From Chersky-806 sp038252255 (GTDB lineage Bacteria > Actinomycetota > Acidimicrobiia > IMCC26256 > JAENVU01), in assembly GCA_038252255.1 (NCBI GenBank), contig JBBSAM010000014.1, positions 1 to 64,000 on the forward strand: 64,000 bases of DNA. Reading direction: 5' to 3'. The notes below the pieces were generated by a model, which saw nothing but the letters and a program-made list of their open reading frames with translations, searched no databases and had not been told where the DNA came from. Below, piece after piece: positions 51,323 to 59,799 of this stretch. The position numbers and the translations under genes were made by a program. Each line of letters begins with the position of its first letter. Position 1 is the first letter of the stretch.

Positions 51323-52021
51323 TCAGCGCCGTTGAGGATCGAGGGCGAGCGCACCGGAGGAGAACTTCTCGGCCAGGAAGCGGCCGTGCGCGATCAACGC
51401 GTCGGCGTCGGCCCGACATGCCGCGTCGAACACGTCGTCCATCTTGGAGCCGAGGAGGTCGAGCTGGTCGCACAGGATGGCGAGCGACGTCTTGCCGCCC
51501 GACACGGCGCGGTGATCGGCGAAGTCCGATGGCAGGCGCATGTACGCGGCGACGGCTTCCGGTAGGTAGCTGGTTGCGGTGCGCAGCACCGCGTGCGCTT
51601 GCGCGCTTCCGGTACCGAGCTGGTCGAGGCGCGGGATCGTGAGTCGAACCGTGTTCGCGACTCGCTGCACGCGTGCTTCGACCGTGGCCGGGACCTTGCC
51701 GTGGATCTGCGTGAGCAGTCGGTCGAGCGCGGCCAGAGTCGCCGCGTCCTCATCGGCCGCGACCGGGTTCGCGGGTGCATGGCCGCTCCGGTGCCGCCAC
51801 GCATGCACGGTCAGATGGCCCGCCGCGTAGATGGGCGCCGCAACGATGATGCCGATGGTCGCCGGCACCGCGCCCAGAGCTCCGAGTGCTGCGCAACCCA
51901 GCGCCGTCGCGCCCATCGCGATCGCTGAACCGCCCGCCACCTGAGCGGCGAGCCGCTTCGAACCTGGTTCGGGGTCGCTTGATGTTCCGGTCGAGCGGGC
52001 GGACGTCACGGGCGTGGTCAC
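51323..52021 (-). CDS. Two-helix membrane protein paired with TelA (possibly XpaC-like)
   Basis: A 232-residue protein. A hydrophobic N-terminal pair of segments (AIAMGATALGCAALGALGAV and TIGIIVAAPIYAAGHLTV) is followed by a cytosolic helical domain (about 90-225). TelA-family genes are commonly next to xpaC-like genes, which have just this two-TM-plus-helical-domain layout, so XpaC-like is a guess from context rather than from motifs. GTG 52021 overlaps the TelA stop. Confidence 0.6.
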   Translation of the reverse strand: MTTPVTSARSTGTSSDPEPGSKRLAAQVAGGSAIAMGATALGCAALGALGAVPATIGIIVAAPIYAAGHLTVHAWRHRSGHAPANPVAADEDAATLAALDRLLTQIHGKVPATVEARVQRVANTVRLTIPRLDQLGTGSAQAHAVLRTATSYLPEAVAAYMRLPSDFADHRAVSGGKTSLAILCDQLDLLGSKMDDVFDAACRADADALIAHGRFLAEKFSSGALALDPQRR

Positions 52022-53253
52022 CCCATTGGCTTCTTGCCGAGATCCAGCACGTCCGTACCACTGGAGGACTCGCGGGCGTCGGACGCCCTCGCCCGCGCCA
52101 GGTAGGTCTGCGACTTGCCGATCTCCGTTTCGAGCGCAGTGACGGTCTGCGCCATCGAATCGAGAGCCTGCGCCTTGAAGGTGTCGATCGCATCCATCGA
52201 CTGGTAGATGTTGTTGAACGCGGCGCGCAGCGACTCGATGCTGATGGTGGTGGACGCGGCCTGCTTGTTGATGTCGACGCTCTGGGTCGCGAGGAGCTGC
52301 GAGGTCGACTCGATGAGCTTCGAGGTCGTCGTGTTCAGCGCGGTGATCTGGTCGAGCACGAGCTTCTGATTCGCAAGGGCCTGGGCGACGATCACCGCCG
52401 TCCGTAGTGCCGCGACAGTGGTCGTGGTCGCCCGGTCGACGCCCTTGATCAGCTCGAGGTTGTTCTTCCGGACGAGGTCGATCGCCAGGTAACCCTGGAT
52501 GGAGACGGCTTGCTGGGTGAGCAGGTCCTCGTGCTTCTGGCGGGCGTAGAACAGCACGTCGTCGCGTAGGGCTTTGGCCTTCTCCGGGTCCGTCGCCTCG
52601 ATCTGGGCGATCTTCTCGGCCAGGGCCGCGTCGAGGCGCTGCGCGATGTAGATGTACTGCGTGAGCCGCTGCATCGTCTCCCAGAGATGCACCTTCTCCT
52701 GCTCGAGCGCGGCGTTGTCCTTGCGCAACTCGTCCTGGCCGTCGTAGAGCGCCTTGATGATCGCGTCGATGTGTGACTGCGCGCTCTCGTACTTCCGGAA
52801 GTAGTCGCGGATCTTGTCGCCAAACGGGATCATGCCGAGGAGCTTCTTGGTCCCGGTCGCTTGCTTGGGATCGAGGTCCTCGACCGTCCGGCGCAGGTCG
52901 AGCAGGGTGTCCGCGACCTTGGCACCCTCGCTCAACGGGCCGTGTTGCAGCGCCCGGACCGGCGACGCGAGGAGCCGGTTCGAAGTCTCGGCCGCGGCGC
53001 GGATGTCGTCGTCGCCCATCGATGCGACGTCGCCGGCCTTCGCCGTGAACGCGGGGGAGTGGACGTCGAGGTCGACGATCCCGTTGACGTACTCGGCCAC
53101 CTTGGCGTCGAGGCCCGGCACGGCGGCCGCGTCGATGGGCACCAGACCCTCGGCCTGCGTCGGCGCGATCGCAGTCACCGGTGCCGGCGGGGTGAGCGTC
53201 AGCTCGGCCGATGCGGCGGCTGGCGGGGTGAGGCTCTCGGGGGTCACGCTCAT
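52018..53253 (-). CDS. TelA-family (toxic anion resistance) helical protein
   Basis: A 411-residue protein of the TelA/KlaA family (PF05816): a long helical protein with landmarks PFGDKIRDYFRKYESAQSHI, LRKDNAALEQEKVHLWETM, YIYIAQRLDAALAEKI and LVRKNNLELIKGVDRATTTT. No TM helix. TelA proteins were first tied to tellurite resistance but are widely found in envelope stress and ter-like clusters. AGGAG lies 8 bp before ATG 53253. It is the first gene of the eleven-gene operon. Confidence 0.9.
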   Translation of the reverse strand: MSVTPESLTPPAAASAELTLTPPAPVTAIAPTQAEGLVPIDAAAVPGLDAKVAEYVNGIVDLDVHSPAFTAKAGDVASMGDDDIRAAAETSNRLLASPVRALQHGPLSEGAKVADTLLDLRRTVEDLDPKQATGTKKLLGMIPFGDKIRDYFRKYESAQSHIDAIIKALYDGQDELRKDNAALEQEKVHLWETMQRLTQYIYIAQRLDAALAEKIAQIEATDPEKAKALRDDVLFYARQKHEDLLTQQAVSIQGYLAIDLVRKNNLELIKGVDRATTTTVAALRTAVIVAQALANQKLVLDQITALNTTTSKLIESTSQLLATQSVDINKQAASTTISIESLRAAFNNIYQSMDAIDTFKAQALDSMAQTVTALETEIGKSQTYLARARASDARESSSGTDVLDLGKKPMG

Positions 53254-53732
53254 GCGTTGTGCTCCTGGTTCTGGGCCGATCGTCACGCCGAGTCTGGTCC
53301 CCCGATTCGGCCGCCTTCTGCCCGCCCGTACGGTACTTCCCGGGGAGGGCGCACGGTCACGGCGGCCGGGTTCCGCAAGGCTCCCGCCATTGCTCCACGT
53401 ACCCGTCGAAGACCCGGGCGGTCGCCGCGCCGACCTCGAGCTAGAGAAGTCGCGCCGATCGGAACCAAACTGATGGGGTAGTTGCTGGACGGCGCGTCCG
53501 TGCCGAGTTGCCAGACGGATGTCAATCCACCAGCTGCGGTGGCGGGCGCGTTGAGCGCGTGTTCGTGGCGCCTGGCTCCTCACCGCGGTGCGGGTCATGT
53601 ACAAGACGAAGGTCAAGCACCAGCGCGCGGTGAAGCACTTCTTGTCGAAGACGTCAAACGTCCAGGTGACATGAGCCCGGCCTCAGCCCTTGAACACTTC
53701 GGCGGGTCCGCCGCGCTGGGCTTAGCGCTCTC
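53254..53732. other. Upstream region of the kinase operon (479 bp)
   Basis: I see no supported gene; frames are short and lack motifs. The promoter of the telA-to-FHA operon must lie in the right half of the reading direction (minus strand), but no clear -35/-10 can be given. Confidence 0.5.
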
Positions 53733-54563
53733 TCACTTCTCCTTGGCCGAACCCTCGAGCGCCCGTCGCGTGAGCACGCGTGCGAGGTGCTCGCGGTACC
53801 TGGCGTCCGCATTGAGGTCTGCGGGTGGCTCGGTACCATCGGCGGCGCGAGCCGCGGCGTCGACGATCGACGTGCCTGCGGCAAGCTCCTCCTCCACCCC
53901 ACGCGCCCGCAACGGCGTGGCGCCCATGTTGACGAGCGCTACGTGTGTCGCACCGTTCGTCCGCACCGCGAGCGCGCCGACGATCGCCCAGTCCTGGGCG
54001 CGGCGGTTGAACTTCTGGTACGAGAAGCCACTCGCACCGGTCTTGGGCACTCGGATCTCGGTCAGCACCTCGTCAGGTTCGAGCGCGGTCTCGAGGAACC
54101 CCGCAAAGAAGTCGGTGACCGGTATCTCACGAGCACCACGCGGGCCGCGCGCCACGAACGTCGCGTCCAAAGCCAGCAGAACCGCGGGCAGGTCGGACGC
54201 CGGGTCGCCGTGCGCGGCCGAGCCGCCAATCGTGCCGCGGTGGCGGACCTGGTTGTCGCCGACCTGGGTGGCGACCGCGCGCAACACGCCGCATTCGCGC
54301 GTCAAGAGGTCTGAGGTCTCGAGGTCGCGATGCCTGGTGAGCGCGCCGATCGCCACGTGGTCGCCCGCGTCGCGGATGTAGGTCAGGTCGTCGACGCGAC
54401 CTACGTCGACCAGTACCGACGGCACCGCGAGTCGCAGCTTCATGAGCGGCAGGAGGCTCATCCCACCCGCGAGCAGCTTCGCGTCACTGCCATGCTCGGC
54501 GAGCAGCGTGACGGCCTCGTCCGCGGAGTCTGCCCGTGCATACTCGAACGCCGCCGGGATCAT
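53733..54563 (-). CDS. coxM: Medium FAD-binding subunit of a form II CO dehydrogenase-like enzyme (CoxM)
   Basis: A 276-residue FAD-binding subunit. It has AKLLAGGMSLLPLMKLRLA, a pyrophosphate-binding TIGGSAAHGDPASDL and a C-terminal CO_deh_flav_C domain. It passes electrons from the 2Fe-2S subunit to FAD. It is the last gene of the order S-L-M; its start overlaps the coxL stop by ATGA. Confidence 0.9.
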   Translation of the reverse strand: MIPAAFEYARADSADEAVTLLAEHGSDAKLLAGGMSLLPLMKLRLAVPSVLVDVGRVDDLTYIRDAGDHVAIGALTRHRDLETSDLLTRECGVLRAVATQVGDNQVRHRGTIGGSAAHGDPASDLPAVLLALDATFVARGPRGAREIPVTDFFAGFLETALEPDEVLTEIRVPKTGASGFSYQKFNRRAQDWAIVGALAVRTNGATHVALVNMGATPLRARGVEEELAAGTSIVDAAARAADGTEPPADLNADARYREHLARVLTRRALEGSAKEK

Positions 54564-56920
54564 CGGGGCCCTGCTTTCGCGGCGGTGATTGCCTCCCAGA
54601 CCCGCTGGGGGGTAGCGGGCATGTCGATGTCGGTGATGCCGTACGGAGAGAGGGCATCGACGACCGCGTTCATCACCGTCGGGGTCGCGGCGATGGTGCC
54701 GGCCTCACCGATGCCCTTGACCCCCATCGGGTTCGTGGGGCTCGGCGTCACCGTGTGGCCGAGCTCGATGCTCGGCACGTCGGCCGCCGATGGCACCAGG
54801 TAGTCGAGCAGGCTCGACGTCAGCAGGTTGCCGGCGGCGTCGTACACGGCTTCCTCCCAGAGCGCCTGGGCCACGCCCTGCACCACGCCTCCGTGCACCT
54901 GACCCTCCACGATGAGCGGGTTCACCTGGTTGCCACAGTCGTCGACCGCGACGTATCGCACCAGCTCGACGCGACCGGTCTCCTCATCGATCTCGACCAC
55001 CGCGATGTGCACCCCGAACGGGAACGTGAAGTTCGGTGGGTCCCACGTGATGTCGCCGTCGAGGTTGGGCTCCATGCCGTCGGGCAGGTCGTGTGCCGTG
55101 AACGCTTCGAACGCGACGGCTTGGATCGACATCGCCCGTGCCGGTGTGCCACGCACCCGGAATTCGCCTTCGACGAACTCGAGGTCGCCCTCGGCCGCCT
55201 CGAGCTGATGAGCAACGATGACGCGCGCCTTCTCCACGACCTTCTCGCACGCCAGATAGACCGCCGTGCCGCCGACCGAGAGCGACCGTGAGCCGTAGGT
55301 GTCGAGACCGTGAGGCGAGATCGCGGTATCGGAGTGGAGCACGTCGACGTCTTCGGCCGGCACCCCGAGACGGTCGGCCACGATCATCGACCAGCTCGTC
55401 TCGTGACCCTGGCCGTGCGGGGCAGTGCCGGTGACCACCTGGACCTTGCCGGTCGGGAGCACGCGCACACTCGCGGACTCCCAGCCACCGGCCGAGTAGT
55501 TGAGCGACGCGAGGACGCGGCTCGGCGCCAGGCCGCACATCTCTACGTAGGTACAGAGCCCGATACCGAGCTGCACGGAGTCACCCCGCGCTCGCCGAGC
55601 GGCCTGATCCGCGCGTAGCGCGTCATAGCTGGCGAGACGCAGCGCCTCGTCGAGCGCGCCGTCATAGTTCCCGGAGTCGAAGACGAGCCCGGCGGGGGAG
55701 TCATAGGGGAACTGGTCGGACTTGATGTAGTTGCGGCGCCGGATCTCGACCGGATCGACGCCGATCTTCGCGGCGAGCGCGTCCATCGCCCGCTCGATCG
55801 CGTACGTCGCCTCGGGACGGCCGGCTCCCCGGTACGCGTCGGTGGGTGTGCGGTTCGTGAACACACCCTTGCAGGTGAACGAATACGCGCCGACGTCGTA
55901 CACCCCGTGGTACAGGAACGCGCCCAGGAGCGGGATGCCGGGGGTCACGAGCTGGAGGTAGGCGCCCATGTCGGCGACGAGGTGGACGCGCACCGCGGCC
56001 ACCTTGCCGGTGGCGTCGGCGGCGAGCTCGATGTCCTGGATCTGGCCCCGACCGTGGATGGTGGCTTGCGCGTTCTCGCTGCGCTCTTCCGTCCAACGAA
56101 CGGGCCGGCCCAGCCGGCGCGCCAGCGCGACGCAGAGCACTTCCTCCGAGTACACGTTGAGCTTGGACCCGAACCCGCCCCCGACGGCCGGCGCGATCAC
56201 GCGGATGGTTTGCTCGGGGACGCCCAGCGTGATGCCGAGCATGACCTTGAGGATGTGCGGAATCTGGGTGGACGAGTACACGGTGATGTTGCCGCCGAAC
56301 GGCTCGGGCAGCACCACGACGCCCCGTGGTTCCATGGCCATCGGGATCAGGCGCTGCTGGAGATAGCGCTCGGACACGACGTGCGCCGCGTTGGCGAACG
56401 CGGCGTCGACCGCGGCGGGGTCCGGGATCAGGCTCCAGGTGTAGCTCTCGTTCGTGCCGAGCTCGGCGTGCACGAGGTTCTTGTCCGCGGCCGCGGTCTC
56501 GAGGTCCAAGACCGCCGGGAGCGCGTCGTACTCGACAACGATCGCCTCGAGCGCGTCGCGCGCCGCCTGCTTGGACTCCGCGACCACGACCGCAACCGCG
56601 TCACCTACATAGCCCACCTCGTCGATCGCTATCGGCCAGTGCTCGGGGTTCTTCATGTCGTCGGTGACTGGCCAGGCGCACGGCAACGGGTTGGCCCACT
56701 CGTCGCGCAAATCCGCGCCGGTGTGCACTGCGACGACGCCGGGCATCGCGGCGGCTGCGCTGGTGTCGATCGACGAGATGCGCGCGTGCGCGACGCTGCT
56801 GCGCAGGAGCTTGACGTGTAGCGCCCCCGGGACGGCGAGATCGTCCACGAAACGCGCCTCACCGGTCAGCAGCGCGGCGTCCTCCCGCCGGAGCTGCCGG
56901 GTGCCGAGGACAGGCGTCAC
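54560..56920 (-). CDS. coxL: Molybdopterin large subunit, form II CoxL/xanthine dehydrogenase family
   Basis: A 786-residue molybdenum hydroxylase large subunit. The active-site loop reads AYRGAGR (about 360), the form II signature, not AYxCSFR of true form I CO dehydrogenase, so CO oxidation is uncertain and a purine, aldehyde or other substrate is equally possible. Other landmarks are VGGGFGSK, GQGHETSWSMIVADRLGV and a C-terminal GVKGIGEAG with the catalytic Glu. GTG 56920 overlaps the coxS stop (GTGA). Confidence 0.92.
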   Translation of the reverse strand: MTPVLGTRQLRREDAALLTGEARFVDDLAVPGALHVKLLRSSVAHARISSIDTSAAAAMPGVVAVHTGADLRDEWANPLPCAWPVTDDMKNPEHWPIAIDEVGYVGDAVAVVVAESKQAARDALEAIVVEYDALPAVLDLETAAADKNLVHAELGTNESYTWSLIPDPAAVDAAFANAAHVVSERYLQQRLIPMAMEPRGVVVLPEPFGGNITVYSSTQIPHILKVMLGITLGVPEQTIRVIAPAVGGGFGSKLNVYSEEVLCVALARRLGRPVRWTEERSENAQATIHGRGQIQDIELAADATGKVAAVRVHLVADMGAYLQLVTPGIPLLGAFLYHGVYDVGAYSFTCKGVFTNRTPTDAYRGAGRPEATYAIERAMDALAAKIGVDPVEIRRRNYIKSDQFPYDSPAGLVFDSGNYDGALDEALRLASYDALRADQAARRARGDSVQLGIGLCTYVEMCGLAPSRVLASLNYSAGGWESASVRVLPTGKVQVVTGTAPHGQGHETSWSMIVADRLGVPAEDVDVLHSDTAISPHGLDTYGSRSLSVGGTAVYLACEKVVEKARVIVAHQLEAAEGDLEFVEGEFRVRGTPARAMSIQAVAFEAFTAHDLPDGMEPNLDGDITWDPPNFTFPFGVHIAVVEIDEETGRVELVRYVAVDDCGNQVNPLIVEGQVHGGVVQGVAQALWEEAVYDAAGNLLTSSLLDYLVPSAADVPSIELGHTVTPSPTNPMGVKGIGEAGTIAATPTVMNAVVDALSPYGITDIDMPATPQRVWEAITAAKAGPR

Positions 56921-57393
56921 CGCGCACCGGCCAAGGTGTCGGCCGCGGCGAGGACGGCCTGGACGATGTTGTGGTACCCGGTGCATCGACAGAGGTTGCC
57001 CTCGAGGCCGAGCCGCACTTCCTGCTCGGTCGGCGCCGGGTTCTCCTCGAGCAACGAGGCCGCGGCGAGGACCATGCCGGCGGTGCAGAAGCCGCACTGC
57101 AGGCCGTGGTGCTCGTGGAACGCTTGTTGCACCGGGTGCAGCGCGCCGTTCACGGCCAAGCCTTCGATCGTGGTGACGGACCTACCTTCGGCCTGCGCCG
57201 CGAGCATCGTGCAGGACTTCACCGACTCGCCCTCCACGAGCACCGTGCAGGCCCCGCAGCTCGAGGTGTCGCACCCGACCTTCGTGCCCGTGAGCCCGGC
57301 AGCATCCCGCAGGTACTGCACGAGAAGCGTGCGAGGCTCGACCTCACGGTCTTCGGCCGAGCCGTTGACGGTCATCGCGATGCGCAACCGCAT
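56917..57393 (-). CDS. coxS: Small 2Fe-2S subunit (CoxS/XdhC-type)
   Basis: A 158-residue subunit with two [2Fe-2S] centres. The plant-type site is GCDTSSCGACTVLVEG with a later Cys in VKSC, and the second site is LQCGFCTAGM with LCRCTGYHNIV. The gene order coxS-coxL-coxM is that described for form II clusters (form I uses M-S-L). The start at 57393 follows a GGGGG run. No maturation genes such as coxD, coxE or coxF are seen nearby. Confidence 0.92.
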   Translation of the reverse strand: MRLRIAMTVNGSAEDREVEPRTLLVQYLRDAAGLTGTKVGCDTSSCGACTVLVEGESVKSCTMLAAQAEGRSVTTIEGLAVNGALHPVQQAFHEHHGLQCGFCTAGMVLAAASLLEENPAPTEQEVRLGLEGNLCRCTGYHNIVQAVLAAADTLAGAR

Positions 57394-57554
57394 CACCCCC
57401 TGTTCCGTCGGACCCCGGCACCTTCGCGCAGAGTCAGGAGGTGCGCCAGGGCCTCGGTCGCGGGATACGTCGCCGCGATGCGTTCCGTGTCGAGAGATTT
57501 CCGTTCCCCGCGCCGCTCCCGCGAGACCTACGACCAGCCCCGCGGACGTTTCGC

Positions 57555-57602
57555 GGCACTGTTGCATCGAAAACTCATCGGGACCTCTGACCTGCGGGTT
57601 TA
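57555..57602 (+). repeat. Transposon-end repeat, copy C
   Basis: Begins GGCACTGTTGCATCG, then AAAACTCATC and later TGACCTGC. It matches copy B (37221-37318, opposite strand) apart from an internal gap of about 13-16 bp. No transposase is attached. Confidence 0.6.
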
Positions 57603-57653
57603 CCCAGAGTTGCGGTCACAGTGCCATTGATTCGCGGAGCGGCGGTATGGGAT

Positions 57654-58322
57654 ATGGAGATGACGACCACTTCTTCGTGGTCGTACCGTCGGCGTCGCAT
57701 GGAGGACGGTCTCGCTTCCCTGGTTCCCGCATTGCTGCAGTCGAGCCCGGTCGTCGCGATCGTCGAGCTGTGCGGGTCGCGGGCATTGGGAACCGAGGGT
57801 CGCTACTCCGACTGGGACTTCCGCGTCTCTACCCGGGACTTCGCGGCGTTTGCGCCGGAGCTGCCAGGGCTGGTCCGAGCGCTCGATCCGCTGGTCGAGC
57901 AGTGGGACCGACTCTGTGACGACGCCTGCTACATGCTCATCGTCACTGGCCCCTCCAAGATCGACCTGATCTTTGCGGACGTTCCGCACGAACGCGATCC
58001 TCCGTGGGTCGTCAACACCAGCACCTTGTCCGGGATCGACGATCACTTCTGGGACTGGGTGCTCTGGTTGACATCGAAGGTCGACGCAGGGAAGGACTCA
58101 CTCGTCGAAGCAGAGCTCACCACGATGCATGACCATCTCCTCGCTCCGATGGGTATCCCCGCGCCGACTACGTCGCTTCGTGATGTCGTCAAGCAGTACA
58201 TCGACGCGCGTGACCTCTGTGCTGAGCGTCTCGGCGTGGTGGTCGACCGAAGCGTGGAGTACGAGGTCGCACCGATCGTCGATGCCGTCTGCCGACACTC
58301 ACCAAACGAGACGTCGACGTAG
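57654..58322 (+). CDS. Nucleotidyltransferase-fold protein
   Basis: A 222-residue protein with a NTP_transf_2-type active site: ELCGSRALGTEGRYSDWDF (G-S then S-D-x-D) at about 40-58, then IDLIFAD, which could supply the third carboxylate. The C-terminal half is helical. Members transfer nucleotides to small molecules (aminoglycoside-type) or proteins, or act as minimal antitoxin-like enzymes. No HEPN or toxin partner lies next to it. Several in-frame starts exist (GTG 57621, ATG 57654 and 57699). Confidence 0.7.
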   Translation: MEMTTTSSWSYRRRRMEDGLASLVPALLQSSPVVAIVELCGSRALGTEGRYSDWDFRVSTRDFAAFAPELPGLVRALDPLVEQWDRLCDDACYMLIVTGPSKIDLIFADVPHERDPPWVVNTSTLSGIDDHFWDWVLWLTSKVDAGKDSLVEAELTTMHDHLLAPMGIPAPTTSLRDVVKQYIDARDLCAERLGVVVDRSVEYEVAPIVDAVCRHSPNETST

Positions 58323-58346
58323 CGCTTCCTTCCGGCGTTCTGGAGC

Positions 58347-59090
58347 ATGCCGGCGGCGGCACGTAGCAGGATGTTCGGAGTGGCCCTCTCCCAGATGCCC
58401 CGGATCACGCGCTTGGACCTTGCGCGCCTCCAGCTTCCCGAGAGTCATCCTGCGGCCGAGCTCGGTCGATCGGTCGCGGTGTATGGATTCCTGATCGAGC
58501 ACCCGGCCGGCGCGATCCTGGTCGACACGGGCGTGGGGTTCCACAACGCGTTGATCGATGACCTCTACCGGCCGAGTCGAGTCGAGTTGGGTGGTCGACT
58601 TGCGCAACTGGGGGTCGAGTTCGATGAGGTGGTCGCGGTCGTCAACAGTCACCTGCACTTCGACCACTGCGGGCAGAACTCAGCGTTGTTCGGAGGTGCG
58701 ACCTGCTTCTACGCGCAGGCAGCGGAGTTCGAGGCGGTCGTGGCAGACCCGTTCTACACAGATCCCAGCTGGGCACTCGCCCCGCACGATCAGCGTCGGA
58801 CAGTTCGAGGAGACGAAGAGATCACGGACGGGGTCACGATCCTCGCGACACCCGGTCACACCGTCGGTCACCAGTCCGTGCTCGTGGAGGCTGTCGGTCG
58901 ACGGGTGGTCATCGGAGCTCAGGTGGTGTGGAACGGAGACGAGTTCACGGCCGAGATCGCCAGTCCGGCGAATGTCGATCCCGTTCCAGACCTCCAGGTG
59001 GCCGCGATCGAATCGATCCGACGCCTGAAGGCACTTGATCCCGAAGTCGTGCACCTCAGCCACTGCCCGGCTCACCGCCCAGCCAAGTAG
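58347..59090 (+). CDS. Metallo-beta-lactamase fold hydrolase, lactonase-like
   Basis: A 247-residue MBL-fold enzyme. It has VNSHLHFDHCGQN (the HxHxDH zinc motif), TPGHTVGHQ and a final His in HLSHCPAH. The pattern and length resemble N-acyl homoserine lactonases and related lactonases. It starts 24 bp after the nucleotidyltransferase-fold gene, so the two may be co-transcribed. The substrate is unknown. Confidence 0.85.
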   Translation: MPAAARSRMFGVALSQMPRITRLDLARLQLPESHPAAELGRSVAVYGFLIEHPAGAILVDTGVGFHNALIDDLYRPSRVELGGRLAQLGVEFDEVVAVVNSHLHFDHCGQNSALFGGATCFYAQAAEFEAVVADPFYTDPSWALAPHDQRRTVRGDEEITDGVTILATPGHTVGHQSVLVEAVGRRVVIGAQVVWNGDEFTAEIASPANVDPVPDLQVAAIESIRRLKALDPEVVHLSHCPAHRPAK

Positions 59091-59799
59091 CCACGCACGC
59101 GCCAGCTACAACTGGCCGCCCAACCGGCTGTCCGGGGCATTGCCACGATGAAGTGCGGGCTCCGCTCAGTCAGACCGCGGGCCATGGACGAAGGGCTGCT
59201 GCGAGTCGACGCCATGACCGCCGACGGGCGCGAGGTCGAGGCTGGACTCGCTTCCTGCGGGTGCGGAGGACGCAGTCACCGAGGCCGCAGCGGGCTGAGG
59301 AGGCGACGAGCGCACCGATGAATACCGCCAACCTCACGGGAGTGTCAAACACGCAACCGGCGCGACTGTCGGGAACCAGCGTCGGTATTCCCGCAACGAG
59401 GAGAGCGTCCAGGACTGCAACAACGGCCCGAACGCGTAGCCCGAGAAGTAGATGTTCATGAGGCTGGTGACGTTGCTCGCGTACGCGTTGCAGCTCTCGA
59501 GCGACGGCCTCACCCTGCCCGCCACCGCTCGGATACCCGCGCTCGAGCAACAGGTCGGCCCGCTCAAGGATCGATAGCGATCGGATGTTTGCGAACGAAC
59601 AGGCAGGAGCGCTACCGCGCCTCGGGCTCGGGACCGGGCCATGGAAACGTCCCGGGCAGGTCGAGATGTCAACGGAACGCGCGGCGGACCCCGATGGTTC
59701 CCGAGGGTGTGTGAGGGCCGTCCGTCCCGATGTCGGCTGAGAACGACCGCAGTACCCTTGAGCTCGGCCGTCTGCACTTCGACCAGGACTTCTTCGACC
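59091..59799. other. 709-bp region without a supported gene
   Basis: Long minus-strand frames cross this region, but they continue as antisense frames through the cyclase gene and show no motif. One has two hydrophobic stretches (about 59290-59450), which is too little to call. A weak palindrome-like sequence, AGGGCCGTCCGTCCC (59714-59728, 11 of 15), lies before the cyclase. Confidence 0.45.

Noticed and set aside
54560..56920. Form I (true) CO dehydrogenase
   Set aside because: The active-site loop is AYRGAGR and the gene order is S-L-M, both form II features.
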